A DNA stretch of 64,000 bases from Erwinia sp. OLFS4 (GTDB lineage: Bacteria; Pseudomonadota; Gammaproteobacteria; Enterobacterales; Enterobacteriaceae), in contig NZ_MOMB01000047.1 of assembly GCF_002752165.1 (NCBI RefSeq), positions 62,001-126,000 on the forward strand, written 5' to 3'. A model generated the notes under the pieces. That model made no database searches. It worked only from the letters and a program-made list of their open reading frames with translations, and was not told the DNA's origin. A program made the position numbers and the translations under genes. How positions within the stretch are numbered: position 1 is the stretch's first letter; each line of letters starts with the position of its first letter. Positions 48,828 through 59,416 of this stretch are shown one piece after another.

Positions 48828-49550
48828 CTACTGATTACTCAGCTCAAAGACCACGTCAACCTGATCATCAAAGTGAATACTCTGCTGCTCATAGGTTTGC
48901 TCTGCAGAAGTTGCCGGTGCGGCATCCGCCATTTTGAACATGCGCGTCATCGGAACCGGCTGATAGTTAGCCACATGATAGCGAATGCTGTAAACCGGCC
49001 CAAGGCTGGCATGGAAACCTTTCGCCAGCTGATCGGCCTGCCGGGTGGCGTTTTTAATCGCCTCTTCACGCGCCTTATCACGATACTGCTGCGGATCGGC
49101 TACCCCCAGCTCTACGGAGCGAATTTCATTAAGACCGGATTTCAGTGCACCATCCAGCAAATCGTTTAGCTTATCCAGCTTACGCAAGGTCACCTGTACC
49201 TGACGCACTGCGCGATAGCCTTTAAGCTGCGATTTACCATCTTTCAGGTAATCATATTCTGGCTGCGTGCGCAGATTGGCAGCATTAATATCTTTCTTTT
49301 CAATTCCTTGCTGTTTAAGGAAATCAAAATACTGCTGTACCCGGGTATCGGCTTGCTTTTTCGCCTGCGCCGCCTCTTTCGCCGTGACATTCACTTCAAT
49401 GGTCAGGATCGCAATATCCGGCTTAGCATCGACGCTCGCCTGACCGGAGGTGATGACGTGGGGTCCATTGGGCAGCTCGCCCGTCTGACCGATCATGGGC
49501 AGAACGCTCAGCCCTAACAGAGAGGCACACGCCAGGGTTTTTATTTTCAC
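48828..49550 (-). CDS. yggE: YggE, SIMPL-domain periplasmic protein
   Basis: A 240-residue SIMPL (DUF541) protein with an N-terminal signal peptide (MKIKTLACASLLGLSVLPMIGQ). The domain begins HVITSGQASVDAKPDIAILTIEV, typical of the family. E. coli YggE lowers oxidative stress; the mechanism is unknown. Located between argP and argO as in E. coli. Confidence 0.92.
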   Translation of the reverse strand: MKIKTLACASLLGLSVLPMIGQTGELPNGPHVITSGQASVDAKPDIAILTIEVNVTAKEAAQAKKQADTRVQQYFDFLKQQGIEKKDINAANLRTQPEYDYLKDGKSQLKGYRAVRQVQVTLRKLDKLNDLLDGALKSGLNEIRSVELGVADPQQYRDKAREEAIKNATRQADQLAKGFHASLGPVYSIRYHVANYQPVPMTRMFKMADAAPATSAEQTYEQQSIHFDDQVDVVFELSNQ

Positions 49551-49682
49551 TTCAGTCCTCCTTGAAGAGAGTTGTCATTGGCAAGGACAGCTGCAGGTAA
49601 GGCAGCCGGTCAGGCAACACAGATGCTGCTCTGAGTCATGAAAGTACAAAAGGTTCTGATATTATTGTCGCTTTATCCAATT

Positions 49683-50303
49683 TTACAACATTGCAATGCT
49701 TTGCTGTGCCAGACGCAGGGCCACAAACCACATAATTGCACCCACCAGCAGGTTTATTCGTTGCTGGGCACGCCGGGAAACCAGACGGGGTGCCAGCCAT
49801 GACGCCAGCAGCGCCACGCCAAAAAACCACAGCAACGAAGCACTGATGGTGCCACAGGCAAACCAGATGCGTTCTGACGCAGGCAGCTGCCCACCGAGAC
49901 TACCCAGCACCACAAAAGTATCAAGATAGACGTGGGGATTGAGCCAGGTAACAGCCAGCACCGTCAGCACAATACGCCAGCGACCGGAGCGATCAGCCTG
50001 TTGCGGCATGGCCACGTGCTGGGGGTGAAACCCAGTGCGCAATGCCCCCCAGCCATACCACAACAAAAAGGCTACCCCACCCCAGCTAATCAGAGCCAGC
50101 AACAGCGGTGAACGGTTGAGTAAGGCGCTGCCACCAAACACACCGGCACAAATCAGCACGATATCACTCAGTGTGCACAGGCCTGCGGTCATGAAATGAT
50201 ACTGGCGATTAATGCCCTGATTCATCACAAACGCATTCTGCGGGCCAAGCGGCAGAATCAAGGCAGCACCTAACGCAATCCCCTGAAAATAAACCGATAA
50301 CAT
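49683..50303 (-). CDS. argO: ArgO, arginine exporter
   Basis: A 206-residue LysE-family membrane protein with about six helices. The signature near the N-terminus is [20 protein letters not shown]. It exports arginine (and canavanine). In E. coli it is switched on by ArgP, whose gene is 0.9 kb away. The 145-bp upstream region is AT-rich, as ArgP targets often are; I did not find a unique site. Confidence 0.95.
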   Translation of the reverse strand: MLSVYFQGIALGAALILPLGPQNAFVMNQGINRQYHFMTAGLCTLSDIVLICAGVFGGSALLNRSPLLLALISWGGVAFLLWYGWGALRTGFHPQHVAMPQQADRSGRWRIVLTVLAVTWLNPHVYLDTFVVLGSLGGQLPASERIWFACGTISASLLWFFGVALLASWLAPRLVSRRAQQRINLLVGAIMWFVALRLAQQSIAML

Positions 50304-50412
50304 CCTGCATCCCCACCCTGATTTATTCGGTGAGGCAGTCTAGCCGGATAACAATATAAGGTAAAATTGAAAAATATAATGCCTGATAAGAAACACTAAT
50401 AATATAAGACTG

Positions 50413-50436
50413 AAAAACGGACGCCACTGCGTCCGT
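50413..50436 (-). terminator. Terminator behind mscS
   Basis: On the minus strand ACGGACGC-AGTG-GCGTCCGT is followed by TTTT, 13 bp past the mscS stop codon. Confidence 0.85.
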
Positions 50437-50448
50437 CTGCAAGATCAG

Positions 50449-51330
50449 TTATGCGCCACCGGCCGGACTTTTCTGCGGATTGTTGTCCGGGTTGTGATGC
50501 AGATGAACGTCCATTTGCGGGTACGGAATGCCAATATTTTTCGCATCCAGCGCGTACTTAAAGTTCTTCAGCAGATCCCAGTAGACACTCTGCAAATCGC
50601 TACTTTTACTCCAGCAACGCACCACAAAATTCAGTGATGAAGCAGCCAGTTCGTTAAGCCCTATCTGGATACCCATCTCCTGCAGTACCCGCGCGTCGGC
50701 TTCAACCACGCCACGCAGCAGAGCAATGACCTCATCGACATCGGCATCATAGGCTACACCAATGATAAATTCGTTACGCCGGGCTGGTTCGCGGGAGTAG
50801 TTAATAATATTACCCGCGATAATTTTACCGTTAGGCACCACCACAATTTTGCCATCGGCGGTTTTCAGCGTGGTGGAAAAAATCTGTACGCTGACAACCG
50901 TACCGCTAACCCCGCCCAGATCGACAAACTCGCCGGTGCGAAACGGACGGAAGGTCACCAGCAGAACGCCAGCCGCAAGGTTAGACAGCGAACCTTGTAA
51001 TGCCAGACCCACCGCCAGACCCGCGGCGCCCAGTACCGCAATCACCGAAGCAGTCTGCACCCCAATCCGGCCCAGCGCCGCAATCAGCGTAAAGGCAATA
51101 ATGCCATAGCGCACCAGCGCAGAGAGAAAATCGGCAACGGTTTTATCAATATTGCGACTGATCAGCAATTTATTGATACCGTTCGAGACAATACGGGCGA
51201 CAATCATCCCGATAATAAGAATGGCAAATGCCGCAAGAATGTTGACAGCGTAGCTCAGCAGTAATGCCTGATTGCGCAGCAGCCAGCCTCCGGCATTATT
51301 AATACTGTTAACAACGTTTAAATCATCCAT
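50449..51330 (-). CDS. mscS: MscS, small-conductance mechanosensitive channel
   Basis: A 293-residue inner-membrane channel opened by membrane tension to protect against hypo-osmotic shock. Three membrane helices precede the cytoplasmic cage. The pore helix TM3 with its Gly/Ala pattern is [31 protein letters not shown]. The C-terminus holds a His/Asn/Pro-rich tail ([13 protein letters not shown]). Confidence 0.96.
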   Translation of the reverse strand: MDDLNVVNSINNAGGWLLRNQALLLSYAVNILAAFAILIIGMIVARIVSNGINKLLISRNIDKTVADFLSALVRYGIIAFTLIAALGRIGVQTASVIAVLGAAGLAVGLALQGSLSNLAAGVLLVTFRPFRTGEFVDLGGVSGTVVSVQIFSTTLKTADGKIVVVPNGKIIAGNIINYSREPARRNEFIIGVAYDADVDEVIALLRGVVEADARVLQEMGIQIGLNELAASSLNFVVRCWSKSSDLQSVYWDLLKNFKYALDAKNIGIPYPQMDVHLHHNPDNNPQKSPAGGA

Positions 51331-51494
51331 TTTTCTACCCAGGTTGTTATCCGCGCGGGAATAATGTGCCAGTTAATGAAATGCTTAGCGTCAAGCCTGT
51401 TTAAGACTAAGCACAAAATGAGCATTCTGCCAGCGTTAGTATCGCTGCGGCCTGACAGTTGACGATTATTCAACCAGCATCGTCTTCAGCCGAC

Positions 51495-51520
51495 AAAAAA
51501 GCCCGCCAGAGGCGGGCTTT
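51495..51520 (-). terminator. Terminator behind fbaA
   Basis: AAAGCCCGCC-AGA-GGCGGGCTTT with TTTTTT behind it on the minus strand, 22 bp past the fbaA stop. Confidence 0.92.
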
Positions 51521-51541
51521 CTAAGGTGGATATCAGACAGA

Positions 51542-52621
51542 TTACAGTACGTCCACCGCATTCAGCTCTTTAAAAGCCTGCTCCAGACGGGTCACCATTG
51601 AGGCCTGAGCGTGACGCAGCCAGACGCGCGGGTCGTAATATTTTTTATTCGGGCTGTCCGGTCCTTCCGGGTTACCCAGCTGTGCCTGCAGATAGCCTTC
51701 TTTCTGCTTGTAATACTGCAGAATACCGTCCCATGTCGCCCACTGGGTATCGGTATCGATATTCATTTTAATCACACCGTAGCTAATGGATTCTTTGATT
51801 TCCGCCGCTGAAGAACCGGAACCGCCGTGGAAAACAAAGTTCAGCGCATTGTGCGGCAGATTATGTTTCTTACACACATATTCCTGCGAATCACGCAGAA
51901 TCGTCGGCGTCAGCTTAACGTTACCGGGCTTATACACACCATGAACGTTACCAAAAGAGGCCGCAATAGTGAAACGCGGGCTGATAGCGTTCAGTCTGGT
52001 GTAAGCATAATCAACGTCTTCCGGCTGTGAATAGAGCGCAGAACTGTCAACGTGTGAATTATCCACGCCATCCTCTTCGCCACCGGTGACGCCCAGCTCA
52101 ATTTCCAGGGTCATATTGAGTTTGGCCATGCGCGCCAGGTATTTACCACAGAGTTCGATATTCTCTTCCAGAGACTCTTCTGACAGGTCAATCATATGAG
52201 AAGAGAACAGCGGCTTACCGGTGGCTTTAAAGTGCGCTTCACCCGCGTCCAGCAGTCCATCGATCCACGGCAACAGTTTTTTAGCACAGTGGTCAGTGTG
52301 CAGAATAACCGACACGCCGTATTGTTCTGCCATCAGGTGAACATGTTTCGCCCCGGAAATCGCCCCGAGGATCGCTGCCGCCTGCGGTTTGTCTGACTTA
52401 AAGCCCTTTCCGGCAATAAACGCCGCGCCGCCGTTGGAGAACTGGACAATCACCGGTGCTTTCACTTTCGCCGCCGCTTCCAGCACGGCATTAATGGAGT
52501 CGGTGCCGACACAGTTAACTGCGGGCAAAGCAAATTTATTTTCTTTTGCTACCTGAAAAATTTTCTGTACGTCATCACCGGTGACAACGCCTGGTTTTAC
52601 GAAATCAAAAATTTTAGACAT
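51542..52621 (-). CDS. fbaA: FbaA, class II fructose-bisphosphate aldolase
   Basis: A 359-residue zinc aldolase of glycolysis. Zinc and substrate ligands lie in ILHTDHCAKKLLPW, ELGVTGGEEDGVD and VFHGGSGSSAAEI. Last gene of epd-pgk-fbaA; the 127-bp gap to pgk holds a small GC hairpin (52702-52716). Confidence 0.97.
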   Translation of the reverse strand: MSKIFDFVKPGVVTGDDVQKIFQVAKENKFALPAVNCVGTDSINAVLEAAAKVKAPVIVQFSNGGAAFIAGKGFKSDKPQAAAILGAISGAKHVHLMAEQYGVSVILHTDHCAKKLLPWIDGLLDAGEAHFKATGKPLFSSHMIDLSEESLEENIELCGKYLARMAKLNMTLEIELGVTGGEEDGVDNSHVDSSALYSQPEDVDYAYTRLNAISPRFTIAASFGNVHGVYKPGNVKLTPTILRDSQEYVCKKHNLPHNALNFVFHGGSGSSAAEIKESISYGVIKMNIDTDTQWATWDGILQYYKQKEGYLQAQLGNPEGPDSPNKKYYDPRVWLRHAQASMVTRLEQAFKELNAVDVL

Positions 52622-52748
52622 GTTCTTGTGTCCTGTTTCGTCGGCCGTGAATCCCCTTCCGCTTTCAGCAATGCCTGAAAGTTACCGGGTCTTAAAGTTT
52701 CGCCCGTGGGGCGGGCAAGGACGGGCGCTAGCCCCTCCTTAAAACCGG

Positions 52749-53909
52749 TTACTGCTTCGCAGGCTCTTCAAGCATGGCAACCGCCGGCAGTTTTTTCCCT
52801 TCAACAAACTCAAGGAAAGCACCGCCACCAGTGGAGATATAAGAAATTTTATCTTCAATGCCAAATAGATCGATGGCAGCCAGGGTATCACCCCCTCCGG
52901 CAATTGAGAAAGCATCACTGTCGGCAATGGCTCTTGCCACAATCTCTGTCCCTTTACGGAAATTAGGAAATTCAAATACGCCGACCGGGCCATTCCACAG
53001 GATGGTTTTAGCTTCTTTCAGTAACTTAGCCATCGCCAGGGCGGTTTCATCGCCAAAGTCCATGATCTCTTCGTTATCCGCAACCTCACTGACTTTTTTC
53101 ACCGTCGCCGGGGCAGTTTCAGAGAATTCCGTGCCTACACGGGAATCCGTTGGTACCGGAATACCAAACTCATCACGCAGTTTTTTCGCTGCCTCAACGA
53201 AATCTGGCTCATAAAGTGATTTGCCGACATTGTTGTCAATGGCGACGAACGTGTTGGCAATCCCTCCGCCAACGATCACCGTATCAGCAATCTTCACCAG
53301 CGAATTAAGGACATCGAATTTTGTGGACACTTTTGAGCCACCAACCACTGCCACCATCGGACGTGCCGGATGGGATAAGGCTTTACCTAATGCATCCAGC
53401 TCAGCGGCCAGCAATGGTCCGGCACAGGCCACCGGCGCAAATTTACCCACCCCATGGGTGGAAGCCTGCGCACGGTGCGCGGTACCGAAAGCATCCATGA
53501 CGAAAATATCACACAGCGCCGCATACTGTTTCGCCAGCGCTTCATCGTCTTTCTTTTCACCTTTATTAAAACGGACGTTTTCCAGCACCACCAGCTCACC
53601 CGCGGCCACGTCAACACCGTTCAGATACTCTTTTGCCAGCCGCACCGGCGCTGAAAGTTTATTTTTAAGATAGTTAACAACCGGCAGCAGGGAGAATTCT
53701 TCATTGTATTCACCTTCGGTCGGACGACCAAGGTGTGAGGTAACCATCACTTTTGCACCCTGCTTCAGCGCAGCTTCAATGGTTGGCAGGGAAGCACGAA
53801 TGCGTGCATCAGACGTTACTTTTCCTTCTTTAACCGGCACGTTAAGATCGGCACGGATTAGCACACGTTTACCCGCTAAATCCAGATCGGTCATCTTAAT
53901 TACAGACAT
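52749..53909 (-). CDS. pgk: Phosphoglycerate kinase
   Basis: A 386-residue glycolytic kinase. The substrate-binding N-domain reads [15 protein letters not shown] and [13 protein letters not shown]; the nucleotide-binding C-domain has [14 protein letters not shown]. The ATG at 53909 matches the E. coli start ([11 protein letters not shown]); the frame is open 14 codons further. 50 bp after epd. Confidence 0.97.
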   Translation of the reverse strand: MSVIKMTDLDLAGKRVLIRADLNVPVKEGKVTSDARIRASLPTIEAALKQGAKVMVTSHLGRPTEGEYNEEFSLLPVVNYLKNKLSAPVRLAKEYLNGVDVAAGELVVLENVRFNKGEKKDDEALAKQYAALCDIFVMDAFGTAHRAQASTHGVGKFAPVACAGPLLAAELDALGKALSHPARPMVAVVGGSKVSTKFDVLNSLVKIADTVIVGGGIANTFVAIDNNVGKSLYEPDFVEAAKKLRDEFGIPVPTDSRVGTEFSETAPATVKKVSEVADNEEIMDFGDETALAMAKLLKEAKTILWNGPVGVFEFPNFRKGTEIVARAIADSDAFSIAGGGDTLAAIDLFGIEDKISYISTGGGAFLEFVEGKKLPAVAMLEEPAKQ

Positions 53910-53959
53910 AGTGAATCCTCTCGTTGATTCTCTTAAATTTTGCAGGCGCAATCCGCGCC

Positions 53960-54979
53960 CTACCTGAAACCACTGGCTGCCATTGCTAAGGTGGTATCCA
54001 GCATCCGGTTAGCAAAACCCCACTCGTTGTCACACCAGACCAGGGTTTTAATCAGATGCTGTCCGCTGACCCGGGTTTGTGTGCCGTCAACAATGGCACT
54101 GTGCGGGTCATGATTAAAATCAATGGAGACTAACGGTAATTCCGTATAGTCAACTATACCACTAAATGCCCCCTGCGCTGCGCTGCGCAATAACTGGTTG
54201 ACCTCGCTGGCCTGCACCGCTTTTTTCACGCTCACGCTCAGGTCAATGGCCGTGACATTGATCGTCGGTACCCGTACGGCAATGGCTTCAAACCGGTCAC
54301 TAAATTGCGGAAATATCCGGGCAATCCCCGCGGCCAGACGCGTATCAACCGGAATAATAGACTGGCTCGCCGCGCGCGTCCGCCGCAAATCGTGGTGATA
54401 GGCATCAATCACCTGCTGGTCATGCATCGCCGAATGGATGGTGGTCACCGTTCCGGATTCAATGCTAAACGCATCATCCAGCAATTTGATGATCGGAATA
54501 ATACAGTTCGTCGTGCAGGATGCATTTGACACAATGCGGTGCGTAGCTTGCAGCTGCTGATGATTAACGCTATACACCACCGTCGCATCAAGATCGGCAG
54601 CACCTGGGTGCGCAAACAACACCTTTCCGGCCCCCGCCTGCAGATGTGCTTCACCGTCAGCGCGGCTGCCAAATACCCCGGTGCAATCCAGAACCACATC
54701 CACTGACAGCGCTTTCCACGGCAGCTGGTCTATCGCCGGCTGATGAAGAATACGCAGGGTATCGTCCCCTACCTGCAAAAGATCACGCTCCTGGCGGACC
54801 TCAAAGGCAAAGCGGCCATGACTGGTATCATATTTGAGCAGATGCGCCATCCCGGCGGCATCCGCCAGTTCATTAACGGCCACCACGCTGATTTCAGCCC
54901 GCCGGCCGGTTTCATATAGCGCCCGCAAAACGTTGCGGCCAATACGACCAAAACCATTGATGGCAATCCGAACTGTCAT
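53960..54979 (-). CDS. epd: Epd, erythrose-4-phosphate dehydrogenase
   Basis: A 339-residue GAPDH paralogue that oxidises erythrose 4-phosphate for vitamin B6 synthesis. The NAD fold begins [21 protein letters not shown]; the catalytic cysteine lies in [22 protein letters not shown]-type sequence ([18 protein letters not shown]) and its place before pgk separate it from GapA. A Cra box lies upstream. Confidence 0.96.
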   Translation of the reverse strand: MTVRIAINGFGRIGRNVLRALYETGRRAEISVVAVNELADAAGMAHLLKYDTSHGRFAFEVRQERDLLQVGDDTLRILHQPAIDQLPWKALSVDVVLDCTGVFGSRADGEAHLQAGAGKVLFAHPGAADLDATVVYSVNHQQLQATHRIVSNASCTTNCIIPIIKLLDDAFSIESGTVTTIHSAMHDQQVIDAYHHDLRRTRAASQSIIPVDTRLAAGIARIFPQFSDRFEAIAVRVPTINVTAIDLSVSVKKAVQASEVNQLLRSAAQGAFSGIVDYTELPLVSIDFNHDPHSAIVDGTQTRVSGQHLIKTLVWCDNEWGFANRMLDTTLAMAASGFR

Positions 54980-55210
54980 ACCACTCCTGCTAACCTCATT
55001 CAGTCATGTTGCTGCCTAAGACTGAGGCCGCTTTTGCTATTTGTACAGTAATTTTTCGTCTTTAACCGACAGCCCGGACTTCAGAGTTGTCAGGCATACC
55101 TGAACCTGAAACGGTTCAGCAAGAATAAAGGAATTGAGGAATAACTGAAATGATTGCGGTCAAATAAGCTGCAATAATTAGATCCACATCACAAAAGGTA
55201 ACGGGGTGAG
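54980..55210. other. epd upstream region
   Basis: Gene-free control region between tktA and epd. It carries the Cra box (55106-55119) and a weak CRP-like sequence TTAGATCCACATCACA (55178-55193, two mismatches in the left half). Confidence 0.45.
55106..55119. promoter_or_regulatory. Cra (FruR) operator upstream of epd
   Basis: CTGAAACGGTTCAG fits the Cra consensus (RCTGAAWCGNTTCA) on both strands; it lies about 130 bp before the epd start codon. Cra represses epd-pgk-fbaA in E. coli. Confidence 0.7.
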
Positions 55211-55240
55211 AAAACAGGGGAAACCGGCCGGTTTCCCTGT
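55211..55240 (-). terminator. Terminator behind tktA
   Basis: ACAGGGAAACCGG pairs with CCGGTTTCCCCTGT (one bulged base) and is followed by TTTT on the minus strand, about 50 bp past the tktA stop. Confidence 0.8.
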
Positions 55241-55288
55241 ACCACCACGGGCTGAGCAACACCCAGCCAGGACAACGCAAGCACAGCG

Positions 55289-57280
55289 TTATAAAATCGC
55301 TTTTGCCTGAGCAACCACATTGTCGACGGTAAAACCAAACTGCTCAAACAGTTTCTCCGCCGGGGCAGACTCACCAAAAGTGGTCATGCCGACTACCGCA
55401 CCGTGCAGACCGGTATATTTGTACCAGTAATCGGCAATACCGGCTTCAATGGCCAGCCGGGCACCGACCGCTTTTGGCAGAACCGCTTCACGATAGGCGG
55501 CATCCTGTTTATCAAAGGTATCGGTTGATGGCATAGAAACCACGCGAACTTTTACCCCTTGCGCGCTCAGTTTTTCTGCCGCCGCCACCGCCAGTTCAAC
55601 TTCAGAACCGGTGGCAATGATAATCAGCTGTGGCTGGCCATCACAGTCTTTAAGTACATAACCCCCACGAGCCACGCTGGCCAGCTGGTCCGCGCTCCGC
55701 GGCTGCTGGGCCAGATTCTGGCGTGAAAAAATCAGCGCGGTGGGACCATCCTGACGTTCAATGGCATATTTCCAGGCTACCGCGGATTCCACCTGGTCAC
55801 ACGGACGCCAGGTGCTCATATTTGGCGTTACCCGCAGGCTGGCCAGTTGTTCCACCGGCTGATGGGTCGGACCGTCTTCCCCAAGACCAATCGAGTCATG
55901 GGTATACACCATTACCTGACGAATCTTCATTAAAGCGGCCATACGCGCTGCGTTACGGGCATACTCAACAAACATCAGGAAGGTCGCGGTGTACGGCAGG
56001 AAACCGCCGTGCAAAGCAATACCGTTAGCAATGGCGGTCATACCAAATTCACGCACGCCATAATGAATATAGTTTCCAGCGGCATCGTCATTGATCGGTT
56101 TTGAACCTGACCACATGGTGAGGTTACTGGGTGCCAGATCGGCAGAGCCCCCTAAATATTCCGGCAGGATTTTACCAAAGGCTTCGATGGTGTTTTGTGA
56201 GGCTTTACGACTGGCAATTTTTGCCGGGTTAGCCTGCAACTGCGCAATAAATTTCTGCGATTCTGCCTGCCAGTTATCCGGCAGCTGATGGGCCATGCGA
56301 CGTTTAAATTCAGCCGCCAGCTCAGGATAAGCGCTGGCATAAGCGGCAAAGCGCTGGTTCCAGTCAGACTCTTTCGTTTTACCGGCTTCCCGCGCATCCC
56401 ACTGGGCATAAATTTCTGACGGGATTTCAAAAGGCGCATAGTTCCAGCCCAGCTGCTTGCGGGTCAGCGCAATCTCTTCATCCCCTAGCGGCGCTCCGTG
56501 GGCATCATGTGAGCCGGCTTTGTTCGGCGAGCCAAAACCAATAATCGTTTTGCAGATGATGAGCGACGGTTTATCGGTTACCGCTTTCGCCTCTTCAATC
56601 GCTTGTTTGATAGCGCTGGCATCATGGCCATCGACGCCACGAATCACATGCCAGTGATACGCCTCAAAACGCTGCGCGGTATCGTCGGTAAACCAGCCGT
56701 CCGTATGTCCATCAATCGAGATGCCGTTGTCATCATAAAATGCAATCAGTTTGCCCAGCTTCAGCGTACCAGCCAGAGAGCATACTTCGTGAGAAATGCC
56801 TTCCATCAGGCAGCCATCACCCATAAATACCCAGGTATGATGGTTAACAATTTCATGCTGAGGCCGGTTAAACTGCGCGGCAAGAGTACGTTCGGCAATC
56901 GCCATGCCGACAGCATTTGCCACGCCCTGCCCCAGCGGGCCGGTGGTGGTTTCAACCCCCGGGGTGTAACCATATTCCGGATGGCCAGGGGTTCTGGAAT
57001 GGAGCTGACGAAAATTTTCCAGCTCTTTCATCGGCAAATCGTAGCCGGTAAGATGCAGCAAGCTGTAAATCAGCATGGAACCGTGGCCGTTAGACAGCAC
57101 GAAACGGTCGCGATCGGCCCACAGCGGATTAGCAGGATTATGATTCAGAAACTCGCGCCATAATACTTCCGCAATATCCGCCATGCCCATCGGGGCACCA
57201 GGATGACCAGATTTGGCTTTCTGAACAGCGTCCATACTTAATGCACGAATAGCGTTGGCAAGCTCTCTACGAGATGACAT
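55289..57280 (-). CDS. tktA: TktA, transketolase
   Basis: A 663-residue thiamine-diphosphate enzyme of the pentose phosphate pathway. The ThDP motif is [18 protein letters not shown]...FYDDN; the pyrimidine-domain block is [18 protein letters not shown]. The same length class as E. coli TktA. It lies divergent from nothing and is followed by epd on the same strand with its own terminator. Two ATGTACAT palindromes lie about 95-120 bp upstream of the start. Confidence 0.97.
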   Translation of the reverse strand: MSSRRELANAIRALSMDAVQKAKSGHPGAPMGMADIAEVLWREFLNHNPANPLWADRDRFVLSNGHGSMLIYSLLHLTGYDLPMKELENFRQLHSRTPGHPEYGYTPGVETTTGPLGQGVANAVGMAIAERTLAAQFNRPQHEIVNHHTWVFMGDGCLMEGISHEVCSLAGTLKLGKLIAFYDDNGISIDGHTDGWFTDDTAQRFEAYHWHVIRGVDGHDASAIKQAIEEAKAVTDKPSLIICKTIIGFGSPNKAGSHDAHGAPLGDEEIALTRKQLGWNYAPFEIPSEIYAQWDAREAGKTKESDWNQRFAAYASAYPELAAEFKRRMAHQLPDNWQAESQKFIAQLQANPAKIASRKASQNTIEAFGKILPEYLGGSADLAPSNLTMWSGSKPINDDAAGNYIHYGVREFGMTAIANGIALHGGFLPYTATFLMFVEYARNAARMAALMKIRQVMVYTHDSIGLGEDGPTHQPVEQLASLRVTPNMSTWRPCDQVESAVAWKYAIERQDGPTALIFSRQNLAQQPRSADQLASVARGGYVLKDCDGQPQLIIIATGSEVELAVAAAEKLSAQGVKVRVVSMPSTDTFDKQDAAYREAVLPKAVGARLAIEAGIADYWYKYTGLHGAVVGMTTFGESAPAEKLFEQFGFTVDNVVAQAKAIL

Positions 57281-57658
57281 TTTATACTCCCGGTCAGATT
57301 TAACGCTTCGCCGTCCTTAACTTATTGATATCAGGTAATTATCAGGCAAAGCTACAGAAGGTCGTTCAACAATGTACATGAAATGAGGTCCGGATGTACA
57401 TGGAGCACGGCGCTAAATCTGTAATGCTGAATACGCATTGACACTGCGTTTGCCAGGCCAGCGTCACAAGCGCAATGGTCAGGCTGTTTTTATCTCGCAG
57501 CTTTGGCGCCATATTGCCAGTTTGATGCAGGCGACTGGCGAAGGGGATCACCGGAGGGAAACACGGGGTTTATCTCTGAGCAGCAGGAGGCTGCCTGTTC
57601 AGGCACAGGGTGCCCCGGGCAACAAATTACTGGCTAACAACAAAACGACCGGGCGCTG
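57281..57658. other. tktA upstream region
   Basis: No gene is supported here. In E. coli this place holds loiP and then speB; both are missing. The stretch contains twin ATGTACAT palindromes (57373-57380 and 57395-57402). Short frames at 57366-57551 (minus) and 57438-57659 (plus) show no family features. Confidence 0.5.
57372..57402. promoter_or_regulatory. Twin 9-bp ATGTACATG repeats upstream of tktA
   Basis: ATGTACATG occurs at 57372-57380 and again at 57394-57402. The 8-bp core ATGTACAT is palindromic and the centres are 22 bp apart, about two helical turns, a common layout for paired dimer binding. No regulator is known to me for this motif. Confidence 0.4.
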
Positions 57659-57697
57659 AAAAAGCCCGCCGACCGGATGGCGATCGGCAGGGCTTTA
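57659..57697 (-). terminator. Terminator behind the YidB-like gene
   Basis: On the minus strand AAAGCCC...GGGCTTTTT with an inner GCCGA/TCGGC stem, directly past the stop codon of the YidB-like gene. Confidence 0.8.
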
Positions 57698-57699
57698 GG

Positions 57700-58104
57700 T
57701 TATTTTCGGCCAAAAATATTATCTACCAGCGAGCCTAACTGCTCGGTGTTCAGCGAGCCTTGCGGGCTGGCTTTGTCGATCAGTTCAGGCAGCACCTGTT
57801 GCAGCTGGCTGACGGCCCCTTCTGTATTGGTACCCAGCTTATCGGCCAGAGACTGGAGTTCACCGTTGCCAAACGCTGACTGAAGCTGGCTGGCTTCAAC
57901 GGAGGCATTTGCGCCCTGCCCCAGCCAGCTGCTGAGAATGGCACCAAGACCGCCCTGTTGCAGTTTGCCCAGCACGGCCTGAAAACCACCCTGCTCCTGG
58001 ACCCACTGTAAAACGACATTCAAAACCTGAGACTCCGGGCCTTGAACGTCACTTTTACCCTGACCACCTGCAATATTTTTAATTATCTGATCAAAAAAAC
58101 CCAT
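57700..58104 (-). CDS. YidB-family protein (DUF937)
   Basis: A 134-residue protein of the YidB/DUF937 family. Family blocks are VVLQWVQEQGGFQAVLGKLQQGGLGAILSSWLGQG and LPELIDKASPQG. It starts MGFFDQIIKNIAG at 58104, with GGGAG 6 bases upstream; the frame upstream to 58155 is not conserved. No signal peptide. Function unknown. E. coli yidB lies near gyrB, not here; this gene takes the place where E. coli has speB. It is 74 bp from the speA fragment on the same strand. Confidence 0.85.
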   Translation of the reverse strand: MGFFDQIIKNIAGGQGKSDVQGPESQVLNVVLQWVQEQGGFQAVLGKLQQGGLGAILSSWLGQGANASVEASQLQSAFGNGELQSLADKLGTNTEGAVSQLQQVLPELIDKASPQGSLNTEQLGSLVDNIFGRK

Positions 58105-58178
58105 CGCTATCTCCCGGAGATGATCACGATTGTGTCGCCATACTTGTAGGGCCATTACATGGCCCCGCCTGAAGATAA

Positions 58179-59351
58179 TTATTCATCTTCGAGATAAGTA
58201 TAGCCGTATAGTCCATTTTCAAACTCTTGCAGGAATTGCGCACGCAGCGCCTCGTCAAGATCGGTCTGTCTGACCTGATTACGGAACAGGGTCAGCAACT
58301 CATCCGGCTTCAGCTGGACATATTCCAGCATATCAGCAACGGTATCGCCTTCATCGGAGATCTGTACTTCCAGAGTGCCATCAGGAAAAGCAAACACGTC
58401 CACGGCTTCGGTATCACCAAACAGGTTATGCATGTTGCCAAGAATTTCCTGATAAGCACCGACCATGAAAAAGCCAACCATCGGCGGATTCTGTGGATCA
58501 TATTCCGGCATCGGCATGGTTGTGGTAATGCCATCGCCATCAACGTAATGATCAATTGCCCCATCAGAATCACAGGTGATATCAAGCAAAACCGCCCGCC
58601 GTTCCGGCGGCTTGTCCAGCCCTTCCAGCGGCAAAACCGGGAATAGCTGGTCAATTCCCCAGGCGTCCGGCATTGACTGAAACAGAGAAAAATTGACGTA
58701 CATTTTGTCCGCCATACGTTCCTGTAACTCGTCAATAATTGGCCGATGAGCGCGGTTACTGGGGTCCAGATGATGCTGAATATAGTGACAGATACTAAGA
58801 TACAGCTGTTCAGCCCATGCCCGCTGGATCAGGTCATAATGCCCTTGCGAATAACCGGTGTGAATGTCAAAAAGGTCCATCTGGCTGTCGTGTAACCACT
58901 CACGCAGCGACCGATGATTGCTGGTTTCCTGCATCTCCTGCCAGGTATCCCACATACTAAGCATCGGACGAGGCGCATCGCTACCCGGCGCTTGCGGGGT
59001 GCTGAATTCATTGCGCTCAACGCCAATAATATTGGATACCAGTACGGTGTGATGGGCCGTCACCGCCCGACCGGACTCGGTAATTACCGTTGGATGCGGT
59101 AATCCGTGCTCTTTACAGGCATCGCCGATGGCCCAGATAACATTATTAGCATATTCATTCAGTCCGTAGTTAACCGAGCAATCAGACTGCGAACGCGTAC
59201 CTTCATAATCGACGCCAAGACCGCCACCAACGTCAAAGCACTGAATTTGCACCCCCAGCCTCGCCAGCTCAACGTAAAAGCGCGCTGACTCGCGGACACC
59301 GGTGGCAATATCGCGAATGTTAGCCATTTGCGAACCCAAATGAAAATGCAG
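58179..59351 (-). pseudogene. speA: speA 3' fragment, arginine decarboxylase cut by a prophage
   Basis: The 390 codons from 59351 ([18 protein letters not shown]...) to the stop at 58179 match the last ~60% of biosynthetic arginine decarboxylase (658 residues in E. coli), ending in the same [11 protein letters not shown]. Upstream of Leu 59349-59351 similarity stops at once and a TGA follows at 59355-59357. The missing N-terminal part holds the PLP lysine and most of the barrel, so the fragment cannot be active alone. The remaining frame has no further damage, so the break looks recent. It is bounded by prophage tail genes, and the 5' part of speA is expected at the other prophage end. SpeA would make agmatine for putrescine synthesis. 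Confidence 0.9.
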
Positions 59352-59416
59352 TATTCATGCAATTTTATGTTAATCGCATGAATAATATTAACTTTTTTGA
59401 TTTGTGAGCATGAATA
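59340..59416. repeat. Prophage-host junction with three 9-bp repeats (probable attachment site)
   Basis: speA identity ends at 59351. Directly beside it stands TATTCATGC (59352-59360), then the inverse GCATGAATA at 59376-59384 and again at 59408-59416. The first two form an inverted repeat around an AT-rich centre; the last two are direct, 32 bp apart. Repeats of this kind at a phage end are typical of integrase or excisionase binding sites. The crossover core itself should lie within or next to 59327-59352. Confidence 0.6.

Noticed and set aside
52702-52716. GC hairpin between pgk and fbaA as terminator
   Set aside because: The stem is only five bases and no T-run follows; the genes are cotranscribed in relatives.
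57438-57659. 73-codon plus-strand frame in the tktA upstream region
   Set aside because: Basic, unstructured composition and no recognisable motif; looks like chance.
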